This document shows, piece by piece, positions 1-8,165 of a stretch of DNA of 64,000 nucleotides. The stretch lies in NCBI RefSeq assembly GCF_047654805.1, contig NZ_JASGIV010000001.1, forward strand, positions 3,410,001-3,474,000, written 5' to 3'. Position 1 is the first letter of the stretch. The number at the start of each line of letters is the position of its first letter. A model generated the notes under the pieces. That model was not told where the DNA came from, ran no database searches, and saw only the letters and a program-made list of their open reading frames with translations. The DNA comes from Pelomonas sp047654805 (lineage in GTDB: Bacteria; Pseudomonadota; Gammaproteobacteria; Burkholderiales; Burkholderiaceae_C). A program made the position numbers and the translations under genes.

Positions 1-849
1 GTTGGGCACGCGACCGATGGAGACGATGAGCTTGTCGCATTCCAGCTTCTGCTCGCCGCCCTTGGCGTCGGTGTAGTTGACGACAACGCCCTTCTTGCTC
101 GTCTTCACATCGCCGATCTTGACACCCAGTTCGATGGCCAGGCCCTGCTTCTTGAACAGCTTGGCGGCTTCCTTGGCGACCGACTCGTCGACGGCAGGCA
201 GGAAGGCCGGCATGGCTTCCAGCACGACCACCTCCGCCCCCAGGCGACGCCAAACCGAACCCAGCTCCAGGCCAATGACGCCGGAGCCGATGACGCCCAG
301 CTTCTTGGGCGTTGCGGGAATGCGCAGCGCGCCATCGTTGGACAGCACCAGCTCCTCGTCGAACGGCAGGCCCGGCAGCGCGCGGGCGTTGGAGCCGGTC
401 GCGACGACGACGTGCTTGGCGGTGATGGTTTCCTCGCCGGCCTTCAGTTCATAACCACCGTCCTTGGCAGCGACGAAGCTGCCGCGCCCGTGGAAGAACG
501 TCACCTTGTTCTTCTTGAACAGGTACAGGATGCCATCGTTGTTCTGCTTCACGACGCCGTCCTTGCGGCCCAGCATCTTGGCAACGTCTATGCCGACGTC
601 ACCGGTGCTGATGCCGTGGTCGGCGAAGTGCAGCCTGGCATGCTCGAAGTGCTCGCTGGACTGCAGCAGCGCCTTGGACGGGATGCAACCGACGTTGGTG
701 CAGGTGCCGCCAGGCGCTGGACCGCCCTTGTCGTTCTTCCACTCGTCGATGCAGGCCGCATTGAAACCCAGTTGGGCGGCACGGATCGCGGCGATGTAGC
801 CGCCGGGGCCGCCGCCAATGACGACGACGTCGAATTGCTTGGTGCTCAT
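1..849 (-). CDS. lpdA: Dihydrolipoyl dehydrogenase (E3), C-terminus beyond the left edge
   Basis: FAD- and NAD-dependent E3 component that reoxidises the dihydrolipoyl groups of the 2-oxoglutarate dehydrogenase complex. About 283 residues are visible. The N-terminus has an FAD dinucleotide-binding motif (VVVIGGGPGGY), then the redox-active disulfide CTNVGC followed by IPSKALL, then a second dinucleotide fold (LGVIGSGVIGLELGS) for NAD. The ATG at 847-849 lies 18 bp behind odhB, so the three genes are very likely one operon. The interface domain with the catalytic His-Glu pair lies outside the window. Family assignment is secure; which 2-oxoacid complex it serves is inferred from the neighbours. 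Confidence 0.95.
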   Translation of the reverse strand, partial: MSTKQFDVVVIGGGPGGYIAAIRAAQLGFNAACIDEWKNDKGGPAPGGTCTNVGCIPSKALLQSSEHFEHARLHFADHGISTGDVGIDVAKMLGRKDGVVKQNNDGILYLFKKNKVTFFHGRGSFVAAKDGGYELKAGEETITAKHVVVATGSNARALPGLPFDEELVLSNDGALRIPATPKKLGVIGSGVIGLELGSVWRRLGAEVVVLEAMPAFLPAVDESVAKEAAKLFKKQGLAIELGVKIGDVKTSKKGVVVNYTDAKGGEQKLECDKLIVSIGRVPN

Positions 850-867
850 GCTGATCGGGTCCTTGGA

Positions 868-2103
868 TTAGATGTCGAACAGCAGACGCGACGGGTCTTC
901 CAGCGCATCCTTCATGGCCACCAGGCCCAGCACGGCTTCGCGGCCGTCGATGATGCGATGGTCATACGACATAGCCAGGTAGTTCATCGGACGGATGACG
1001 ATCTGGCCGTTCTCGACGACAGCACGGTCCTTGGTCGCGTGCACGCCCAGGATGGCCGACTGCGGCGGATTGATGATGGGCGTCGACAGCATGGAGCCGA
1101 AGGTGCCGCCGTTCGAGATCGAGAACGTTCCGCCGGTCATCTCATCGATGCCGAGCTTGCCTTCCTGGGCCTTCTTGCCGAACTCGGCGATCTTCTTTTC
1201 GATGTCGGCGAAGCTCATCTGGTCGGCATTGCGCAGGATGGGCACGACCAGGCCGCGCGGCGAACCGACGGCGATGCCGATGTCGAAGTAGCCGTGGTAG
1301 ACGATGTCGTTGCCGTCAACCGACGCGTTCAGCACAGGGTACTTCTTCAACGCATGCACGGCGGCCTTGACGAAGAAGCTCATGAAGCCCAGCTTGGTGC
1401 CGTGCTCCTTCGTGAAGCTGTCCTGGAACTTCTTGCGCAGTTCCATGACCGGCGCCATGTTGACTTCGTTGAAGGTCGTCAGGATGGCATTGGTGGACTG
1501 CGACTGCAGCAGGCGCTCGGCGATGCGGACCCGCAGGCGCGTCATCGGAACGCGCTGCTCGGGGCGGTCGCCCAGGTTCTGGGCCTGCGGTGCGGCCACG
1601 GCGGGCAGCGGCTTGGCGACGGCGGGCGCAGCGGGCACGACCAGCGGCGCAGCTGCCGGCTTGGCACCAGCAGCCAGGGCATCGCCCTTGGTCACGCGGC
1701 CGTCCTTGCCCGAGCCGGCGACGTCGGTGGCAGCAAGGCCCTTCTCGGCCAGGATCTTGGCCGCGGCGGGCATGGCCACATCACCCTTGTTGACGGCAGC
1801 GGTGGAGGCTGCAGCAGGCGCCGCGGCCGGAGTCGCGGCGGGCGCTGCGGCCCCGGCTTTACCCTCGGTATCGATCTTGGCCAGCAGCTCCTGGCTGACG
1901 ACCGTGGCGCCGTCGGCCTTGATGATTTCGCTCAGCACGCCGGCAGCGGGTGCAGGCACTTCCAGCACAACCTTGTCGGTCTCGATCTCGACGAGAGTCT
2001 CGTCAATGGCAACGGCTTCGCCGGGCTTCTTTTTCCAGGTCAGCAGCGTGCCTTCGGAAACGGATTCGGAGAACTGGGGAACTTGGACGTCAACGATGGC
2101 CAT
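868..2103 (-). CDS. odhB: Dihydrolipoyllysine-residue succinyltransferase (E2 of 2-oxoglutarate dehydrogenase)
   Basis: E2 core enzyme that transfers the succinyl group from lipoamide to CoA in the TCA cycle. The 411 residues show, in order: an N-terminal lipoyl domain with the lipoylated Lys in ETDKVVLEV (about residue 43), an Ala/Pro-rich flexible linker, an E3-binding domain (about 110-145, AAAKILAEKGL...GKDGRVTKGD), a second Ala/Pro linker, and a C-terminal catalytic domain ending near SYDHRIIDG, whose His and Asp are the acyltransferase residues. There is one lipoyl domain, as usual for SucB/OdhB. It lies between odhA and lpdA on the same strand. Confidence 0.97.
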   Translation of the reverse strand: MAIVDVQVPQFSESVSEGTLLTWKKKPGEAVAIDETLVEIETDKVVLEVPAPAAGVLSEIIKADGATVVSQELLAKIDTEGKAGAAAPAATPAAAPAAASTAAVNKGDVAMPAAAKILAEKGLAATDVAGSGKDGRVTKGDALAAGAKPAAAPLVVPAAPAVAKPLPAVAAPQAQNLGDRPEQRVPMTRLRVRIAERLLQSQSTNAILTTFNEVNMAPVMELRKKFQDSFTKEHGTKLGFMSFFVKAAVHALKKYPVLNASVDGNDIVYHGYFDIGIAVGSPRGLVVPILRNADQMSFADIEKKIAEFGKKAQEGKLGIDEMTGGTFSISNGGTFGSMLSTPIINPPQSAILGVHATKDRAVVENGQIVIRPMNYLAMSYDHRIIDGREAVLGLVAMKDALEDPSRLLFDI

Positions 2104-2189
2104 GGTGGGCTCCGTGTCTTGTATTTGGGGTGTTGTGGCGCAGGCGCAAGCGAGCGCAGCACCATGGATGGTGCTGCGCGGCTACGGTC

Positions 2190-5045
2190 TTATTTGGTGA
2201 GGATGAAGCCCTTGAGCTTGGCGAAGGCCTGATCCAACAGGGCTTTCTGCTGCTCCTGGTGCAAATGGGCGTAACCACAGGCGGGGCTGGCGCTGGCCGG
2301 ACGGCCGGCGTAGCCGAGTTTCTGGCCCTCGGTCATGTTCTCGTGCACGTAGTGCTGCACGAAGAACCAGGCGCCCTGGTTCTGCGGTTCATCCTGGCAC
2401 CAGACGATGTCCGTGGCGTTCGGGTACTTCTTGAGCTCGGCCGCGAAGGCCTTGTGCGGGAAGGGATAGAGCTGCTCGACACGAACGATGGCCGTATCGT
2501 GCGACTTCTTCTCCTCGCGCTTGCGCACCAAGTCGTAATAGACCTTGCCTGAGCAGACGATGACGCGCTTGACCTTGTCGGCCACGATGCTCTCGTCGTG
2601 CTCGCCAATGACGGTCTTGAACTCGCCCTTGGTGAAGTCGGCCAGCGGGGACGTGGCGTCCTTCGCGCGCAGCAGGCTCTTGGGAGTCATGATGACCAGC
2701 GGCTTGCGGAACATGCGCAGCATCTGGCGACGCAGCACGTGGAAGATCTGCGCGGCCGTCGTCGGCTGCACGATCTGCATGTTGTTGTCCGCGGCCAGCT
2801 GCATGAAGCGCTCCAGACGGGCGGAGCTGTGCTCGGGCCCCTGGCCTTCGTAGCCGTGCGGCAGCATCATCACCAGGCCGTTGGCGCGGCCCCATTTCAC
2901 TTCGCCGGAGGCGATGAACTGGTCGATGACAACCTGGGCGCCGTTGACGAAGTCGCCGAACTGGGCCTCCCAGATGGTCAGCGTGTTGGGCTCGGCCGCG
3001 GCATAGCCGTATTCGAAGCCCAGTACCGCCTCTTCCGACAGGATGGAGTCGATGACGACGAAGGGAGCTTGGCCCTCGCCGACGTTCTGCAGAGGAACGT
3101 AGGCGCCTTCGTCCCAGTTCGAGCGGTTCTGATCGTGCAGCACGGCGTGGCGGTGCGTGAAGGTGCCCCGGCCGGCATCCTCACCCGACAGGCGCACCGG
3201 ATAGCCTGAGGCCACCAGCGACGCGAACGCCATGTGCTCGCCCATGCCCCAGTCGACGTTGATCTCGCCGCGGCCCATCGCGGCGCGGTCGCCGTAGAGC
3301 TTGCTGACGAGGTTGTGCGCCGCGAAGTCCTTGGGTAGCGTCGTGATCTTCTCGGCCAGGCGCTTCCACTCGGCGCCGGGGATTGCGGTATCGCAACTGT
3401 CCGTCCACTTCTTGCCCAGGAAGGGCGACCAGTCGGTGGCGAACTTGCTCTTGAAGTTGGTCAGGACCGGGTCCACCGTGTGACGCCCCTCGTCCATCGC
3501 GGCACGGTAGGCTTTGACCATTTCGTCGGGACCTTCGGCGGTCAGCACGCCCTGCGCCACCAGCTTGTCGGCGTAGACCTTGCGCGTACCGGGGTGGGCG
3601 GCGATCTTCTTGTACATCAGCGGCTGGGTCAGGGCCGGCGTGTCCTGCTCGTTGTGGCCCAGCTTGCGGAAGCAGACGATGTCCAGCACCACGTCCTTCT
3701 TGAACTCGGCGCGGTAGTCCATGCACAGCTCCATGGCCCACACGACGGCCTCAGGGTCGTCGCCGTTCACGTGCAGCACCGGAGCCTCGATCATCTTGAC
3801 GACGTCGGAGCAGTACCAGGTGGAGCGCAGGTCACGCGGGTCGCTGGTGGTGAAGCCAATCTGGTTGTTGATGACGATGTGCACCGTGCCGCCCGTACGG
3901 TAGCCGCGGGTCTGGGCCATCGCCAGCGTTTCCTGCACAACGCCCTGGCCACCAAAGGCCGCGTCGCCGTGCACCAGCACCGGCAACACCTGCGCACCAT
4001 CCTTGTCGCCGCGGCGGTCCTGGCGGGCACGCACGCTGCCCTCCACCACCGGGTTGACGATCTCCAGGTGGGAGGGGTTGAACGCCAGGCTCAGGTGCAC
4101 CGGGCCACCCGACGTGGAAACGTCGGAGCTGAAACCCTGGTGGTACTTCACGTCGCCGGCCGGCAAGTCCTCGGCGGCCTTGTGCTCGAATTCTGCGAAC
4201 AGATCGGCCGGCATCTTGCCCAGCGTGTTGACCAGCACATTGAGACGGCCACGGTGCGCCATGCCGATGACAATTTCCTGCACTCCGCGCTCGCCGCCGT
4301 GCTGGATCAGTTCGTCCATCGCGGCGATGAAGCTCTCGCCACCTTCGAGCGAGAAGCGCTTCTGGCCCACGTACTTGGTGTGCAGATAGCGCTCAAGGCC
4401 CTCGGCCGCGGTCAGCCGCTCCAGGATGTGCTTCTTCTTCTCGGAACCAAAGCTGGGCTTGCCACGCGCCTTCTCCAAGCGCTCCTGCCACCAACGCTTC
4501 TCGCCGGGGTCGGAGCCGTGCATGAATTCGGAGCCGATGCTGCCACAGTAGGTCTCGCGCAAGGCCTGCACGATCTGGCGCAGCGTCATGGTCTCGCCAC
4601 CAAAATAGCTGTTCACGGCGCTGAACGAGATGTCCATGTCGGACTCGGTCAGGTCGTAGAACGCAGGATCGAGCTCGGGAATCTTGGGGCGCTCGGCGCG
4701 CTTGAGCGGGTCAAGCTCGGCCCAGCGGTTACCGAGGAAGCGATAAGCCGCGATCAGCGACTGGACATGGACCTGCTTGCGGGCGACGGCAAGGTCGGCG
4801 CTGCTGGCCTTGTTGGCAAAGGCGTTGGCCTTGGCACGTTGAGCGAAAGATTCGATGACCGGTGCATGGGCCACATCGCGGGCCTCGCTGCCGTCGACCG
4901 CCGGCACGTGCTGGAGCGCATCGAAATAAGCGCGCCAGTTGTCGGGGACGGAACCCGGGTTGTCGAGGTAGGCCTCGTACATCTCCTCCACGTACGGCGC
5001 GTTGCCACCGAACAGGTAAGAGTTGGCCTCGTATTGCTGCATCAT
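2190..5045 (-). CDS. odhA: 2-oxoglutarate dehydrogenase E1 component
   Basis: Thiamine diphosphate-dependent decarboxylase of the 2-oxoglutarate dehydrogenase complex. At 951 residues it is full length for the SucA/OdhA family. The N-terminal segment YLFGGNAPYVEEMYEAYL is typical; the ThDP/metal region includes GDAAFGGQG and INNQIGFTTS; IGMAHRGRLNVL is the conserved substrate-site segment. Two ATGs stand in tandem (5045 and 5042); a GAGG sits about 10 nt upstream, so the first is taken. It is the first gene of an odhA-odhB-lpdA operon, the usual order in Burkholderiales. Confidence 0.97.
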   Translation of the reverse strand: MMQQYEANSYLFGGNAPYVEEMYEAYLDNPGSVPDNWRAYFDALQHVPAVDGSEARDVAHAPVIESFAQRAKANAFANKASSADLAVARKQVHVQSLIAAYRFLGNRWAELDPLKRAERPKIPELDPAFYDLTESDMDISFSAVNSYFGGETMTLRQIVQALRETYCGSIGSEFMHGSDPGEKRWWQERLEKARGKPSFGSEKKKHILERLTAAEGLERYLHTKYVGQKRFSLEGGESFIAAMDELIQHGGERGVQEIVIGMAHRGRLNVLVNTLGKMPADLFAEFEHKAAEDLPAGDVKYHQGFSSDVSTSGGPVHLSLAFNPSHLEIVNPVVEGSVRARQDRRGDKDGAQVLPVLVHGDAAFGGQGVVQETLAMAQTRGYRTGGTVHIVINNQIGFTTSDPRDLRSTWYCSDVVKMIEAPVLHVNGDDPEAVVWAMELCMDYRAEFKKDVVLDIVCFRKLGHNEQDTPALTQPLMYKKIAAHPGTRKVYADKLVAQGVLTAEGPDEMVKAYRAAMDEGRHTVDPVLTNFKSKFATDWSPFLGKKWTDSCDTAIPGAEWKRLAEKITTLPKDFAAHNLVSKLYGDRAAMGRGEINVDWGMGEHMAFASLVASGYPVRLSGEDAGRGTFTHRHAVLHDQNRSNWDEGAYVPLQNVGEGQAPFVVIDSILSEEAVLGFEYGYAAAEPNTLTIWEAQFGDFVNGAQVVIDQFIASGEVKWGRANGLVMMLPHGYEGQGPEHSSARLERFMQLAADNNMQIVQPTTAAQIFHVLRRQMLRMFRKPLVIMTPKSLLRAKDATSPLADFTKGEFKTVIGEHDESIVADKVKRVIVCSGKVYYDLVRKREEKKSHDTAIVRVEQLYPFPHKAFAAELKKYPNATDIVWCQDEPQNQGAWFFVQHYVHENMTEGQKLGYAGRPASASPACGYAHLHQEQQKALLDQAFAKLKGFILTK

Positions 5046-5414
5046 CTTTCGCTCACCTCATGCCCCGGTTTCCAGGGAGTTGGCTGGTTGAAGAACCTTC
5101 CGCGACACGGCTCGACCGATTGGCGGATTGCGACCCACCTCGCTGTTGCCAGCAAAGGGACGGGAAGGACCGGGAACCTGTTCTGCTGCTTGCAAAGCCT
5201 GCCGCCCCCGCGGGGTGCGGACTTTCCGAGTAACAGACCGGTTCCATCTCAGGAGGCGAACTCTAGCACCAAGGGTTTGCCCGACAAGTCTTGATGGGCG
5301 TCAGAAAGTTGACGGAAAAGTAAACTCCATATCCGCGACAGCCCCGCCATTGAATGGCTGCGCACAGGCTGGACCGCACGCATCGGCCAGCCCAAGGGAC
5401 ATTCAGGAGATCCC
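5046..5414. other. Divergent intergenic region between odhA and the 2OG-Fe(II) oxygenase gene
   Basis: No convincing gene is seen in these 369 bases. On the minus strand a weak sigma-70-like pair reads TTGTCG (5282-5287) and TAGAGT (5260-5265) with a 16-bp spacer, a candidate odhA promoter that would give a 5' leader of about 200 nt. On the plus strand TTGACG near 5305 is a possible -35 for the oxygenase, but its -10 is poor. No clear operator was recognised. Confidence 0.35.
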
Positions 5415-6257
5415 ATGCAAGTTCAGGTCGTCGACTACCGCGCGCCCGATGCGGCCGAGAAGTTCACCCGTTCCCTGCACGAAACCGGCTTCGGCGTGCT
5501 GACCAACCACCCCATCCGCCAGGCCCTTGTCGAGAAGATCTACGCCGACTGGCTGTCCTTCTTCAACGGCGAGGCCAAGCACGGTTTCGCGTTCTCTAAA
5601 GAGACCCAGGATGGCTATTTCTCGACCGAGATCTCCGAAACCGCGAAGGGTTTCAAGCAGAAGGACATCAAGGAGTACTTCCATATCTACCCTTGGGGCC
5701 GCATCCCGCCGCAACTGAAGGAAGATGCGCTCGCCTACTACCGCGAGGCCAACGCGCTGGCCGAGGAACTGCTGGGCTGGGTAGAGCGCTACACGCCGCC
5801 CGAGATAGCGGTCAAGTACCGCGAGCCGCTGTCCAACATGATCAAGGGCAGCACCAAGACGCTGCTGCGCGTGCTGCGCTACCCGCCGCTGACTGGCCAG
5901 GAGCCTGAAGGATCCCTGCGCGCCGCGCCGCATGGCGACATCAACCTGCTCACCATCCTGCCTGCCGCCAACGAGCCTGGCCTGCAGGTGCTGGGCAAGG
6001 ACGACGCCTGGCACGATGTGCCCTGCGACTTCGGCACGCTGACCATCAACATCGGCGACATGCTGCAGGAAGCCTCCGAAGGCTACTACCCATCGACCCA
6101 GCACCGCGTCGTCAACCCCACCGGTGAAGGCGCGAGGAAGAGCCGCGTATCCCTGCCGCTGTTCCTGCATCCGCGCGACGACGTGATCCTGAGCGACCGC
6201 TATACCGCGAACAGCTACCTCGACGAACGCCTGCGCGAGCTGGGCGTGAAGACCTGA
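5415..6257 (+). CDS. Isopenicillin N synthase-like 2OG-Fe(II) oxygenase
   Basis: Non-haem iron dioxygenase of the isopenicillin N synthase / 2-oxoglutarate oxygenase superfamily, 280 residues. The N-terminal DIOX_N region contains GFGVLTNHPI. The C-terminal jelly roll carries the iron ligands: His and Asp in PHGDINLLTIL (about residues 175-177) and the distal His in STQHRVVNP (about 232). RVSLPLFLHP supplies the Arg-x-Ser that binds the 2-oxoglutarate carboxylate. The substrate cannot be read from sequence. An AGGAG lies just upstream of the ATG. Its stop codon overlaps the next small gene, suggesting translational coupling. Confidence 0.88.
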   Translation: MQVQVVDYRAPDAAEKFTRSLHETGFGVLTNHPIRQALVEKIYADWLSFFNGEAKHGFAFSKETQDGYFSTEISETAKGFKQKDIKEYFHIYPWGRIPPQLKEDALAYYREANALAEELLGWVERYTPPEIAVKYREPLSNMIKGSTKTLLRVLRYPPLTGQEPEGSLRAAPHGDINLLTILPAANEPGLQVLGKDDAWHDVPCDFGTLTINIGDMLQEASEGYYPSTQHRVVNPTGEGARKSRVSLPLFLHPRDDVILSDRYTANSYLDERLRELGVKT

Positions 6258-6538
6258 ACCTCATCATCGAGATCCACCCCGAAGCGCCGCCCAAGCCGGC
6301 GCCCGGGGCACCCTGCAACGGCTGCGGTGTCTGCTGCCTGGTCGAGCCCTGCCCGCTGGGCGCCGTGCTGAGCCGGCGCATCAAGGGAGCCTGCGTCGCG
6401 CTGCGCTGGGAGGGCGAGCGCTATGTCTGCGGCGTGCTGACGTCGCAACCCCGTGGCATCCGAGGCTGGCTGGTGCGGCGCTGGATCGCGGCCGGCGCCG
6501 GTTGCGATTGCTCACTGGAACTTGGGGACAAGCCCTAG
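6254..6538 (+). CDS. Small Cys-rich protein coupled to the oxygenase
   Basis: An open frame of about 94 codons starts at CTG 6254, inside the CTGA that ends the oxygenase, and stops at TAG 6536-6538. It has no ATG, so the start is uncertain (CTG, or a non-canonical codon slightly upstream). It is kept as a gene because the product shows a clustered cysteine motif, PCNGCGVCC followed by EPCPLG, and later single Cys in GAC, YVCGV and GCDCS. This resembles small YkgJ-like Fe/Zn-binding Cys-cluster proteins. The overlap suggests joint function with the oxygenase, perhaps metal supply; that is inference. Confidence 0.6.
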   Translation: MNLIIEIHPEAPPKPAPGAPCNGCGVCCLVEPCPLGAVLSRRIKGACVALRWEGERYVCGVLTSQPRGIRGWLVRRWIAAGAGCDCSLELGDKP

Positions 6539-6596
6539 GCGCCTACCCGAGGCACGCGACTACATTTTTTGGCTTCCGCCGCCCCAAGGAAGCTGC

Positions 6597-8165
6597 ATGA
6601 AATCCGCCCTCCGACTGCTGCCCCTGTTCGCCGCGCTGGCGTTGTCCACGGCCATGGCCGCCCCGCTGCGCTGGGCCGCGCAGAACGACATCCTGACGCT
6701 GGACCCGCATTCGCAGGACCACAATGTCTCCAACTCCATCGGCACCCACATCTACGAAGGCCTCACAAGGCTGAGCAAAGAATACCGGCCGGAGCCGTCA
6801 CTCGCCACCAGGTGGACCTACATCTCCCAAACCCAGGTGCGCTTTGACCTACGCAAGGGTGTGAAGTTCCACGACGGCTCCCCGTTTACGGCGGACGATG
6901 TGGTCTTCAGCTTCGGCCGCATCACGCAACCCCAGGGCACCAAGCAGACCTATGTGTCCGGCATCAAGGAGGTCAGGAAGATCGACGACCACACGGTCGA
7001 CTTCCTCCTCGAGGCCCCTACGCCGATGCTGCTGCAGAACATCATCAGCTTCCCCATCATGAGCAAGGCCTGGTCGGTGAAGAACAACGCCACCAACACC
7101 CAGGACTACAAGGCCAAGGAAGAGAACTACGCCTCACGCAACGCCAACGGCACAGGCCCCTACAAGCTGGTGAGTTGGCAGCCCGATCAGGCCGTGAAGA
7201 TGGTGGCCAACAGGGACTGGTGGGACAAAAACCCGGGCAATGTCACGGAGCTCAGCTATCTGCCGATCAAGTCCGCACCGACGCGCGTGGCGGCCCTGCT
7301 GTCAGGCGACGTGGACATCGTCACCGACCTGCCTCCGCAGGACTTCTTCAGGCTCAAGGAGGCCGGCAAGGTCAAGCTGCTGGAAGGCCCGGAAATTCGG
7401 ACCATCTTCTTCGTCATGGACGAGGGCAGTGACGAGTTGCGCGAGTCCAGCGTGAAAGGCAAGAACCCCTTCAAGGACAAGCGCGTGCGCGAAGCGATGA
7501 ACCTGGCGCTGGACCGCGAGGCCATCAAGCGCAGCATCATGCGCGGCCTGTCCGTACCGGCGGCGCTGATGATTCCGCCGGGCGTCAATGGCTACGACGC
7601 AGCGTTGGACGCGCCGGTCAAGCCCGACCTCGACAAGGCCCGCAAGCTGCTCGCCGAGGCCGGCTACCCGCAGGGCTTCGAGGTACCGCTGCATTGCCCC
7701 AACAACCGCTACGTGAACGACGAACAGGTCTGCCAGGCGGCCGTGTCCATGTGGGCCAAAGTGGGCGTCAAGGTGCGCCTCATCGCGGCGCCATTCGCCA
7801 CGCACAGCCAAACCTTCCAGCGTGGCGAGTCGCCCTTCTACATGCTGGGCTGGGGCGTCTCCACCTACGACGCGCTGTACGGCATGCAGGCCTGGGGCCA
7901 TACCCGCACCAATGGCGCCGACGGCAACTTCAACTTCGGCAAGGTCAGTGACGCGACGTTGGACGGCCTGATCCAGAAGATCAAGTTCGAGCCGGACGCG
8001 CCCAAGCGAAACGCCCTCATCAAGGAGGCGCTGCTGCGCATTCGCGACGAATCGCTGTTTATCCCCATCCACCATCAGATCAGGCCGTGGGCTATGAAGC
8101 CGGGTGTCGAGACGATCCATCGCTCCAACGACTACTTCGAAGCCCGATACACCACCATCAAATGA
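6597..8165 (+). CDS. Peptide/nickel-type ABC transporter substrate-binding protein, copy 1
   Basis: Periplasmic binding protein of the SBP_bac_5 (DppA/OppA/NikA) family, 522 residues. The start at ATG 6597 is preceded by AAGGA at a good distance and gives a clean signal peptide (MKSALRLLPLFAALALSTAMA). The family segment GVKFHDGSPFTADDVVFSF lies near residues 85-105. Longer starts upstream would place the signal peptide internally and are rejected. No permease or ATPase gene is adjacent; the next gene is a paralogue overlapping by 4 bp. The ligand may be a peptide, opine or metal chelate; sequence alone does not decide. Confidence 0.92.
   Translation: MKSALRLLPLFAALALSTAMAAPLRWAAQNDILTLDPHSQDHNVSNSIGTHIYEGLTRLSKEYRPEPSLATRWTYISQTQVRFDLRKGVKFHDGSPFTADDVVFSFGRITQPQGTKQTYVSGIKEVRKIDDHTVDFLLEAPTPMLLQNIISFPIMSKAWSVKNNATNTQDYKAKEENYASRNANGTGPYKLVSWQPDQAVKMVANRDWWDKNPGNVTELSYLPIKSAPTRVAALLSGDVDIVTDLPPQDFFRLKEAGKVKLLEGPEIRTIFFVMDEGSDELRESSVKGKNPFKDKRVREAMNLALDREAIKRSIMRGLSVPAALMIPPGVNGYDAALDAPVKPDLDKARKLLAEAGYPQGFEVPLHCPNNRYVNDEQVCQAAVSMWAKVGVKVRLIAAPFATHSQTFQRGESPFYMLGWGVSTYDALYGMQAWGHTRTNGADGNFNFGKVSDATLDGLIQKIKFEPDAPKRNALIKEALLRIRDESLFIPIHHQIRPWAMKPGVETIHRSNDYFEARYTTIK

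Noticed and set aside
412..2232. 606-codon open frame on the plus strand opposite odhB and lpdA
   Set aside because: Antisense shadow of genes with full catalytic motifs; no ribosome site and no domain.
3480..5294. 604-codon plus-strand frame opposite odhA
   Set aside because: GC-rich antisense shadow; His/Val/Leu-rich composition typical of the reverse frame.
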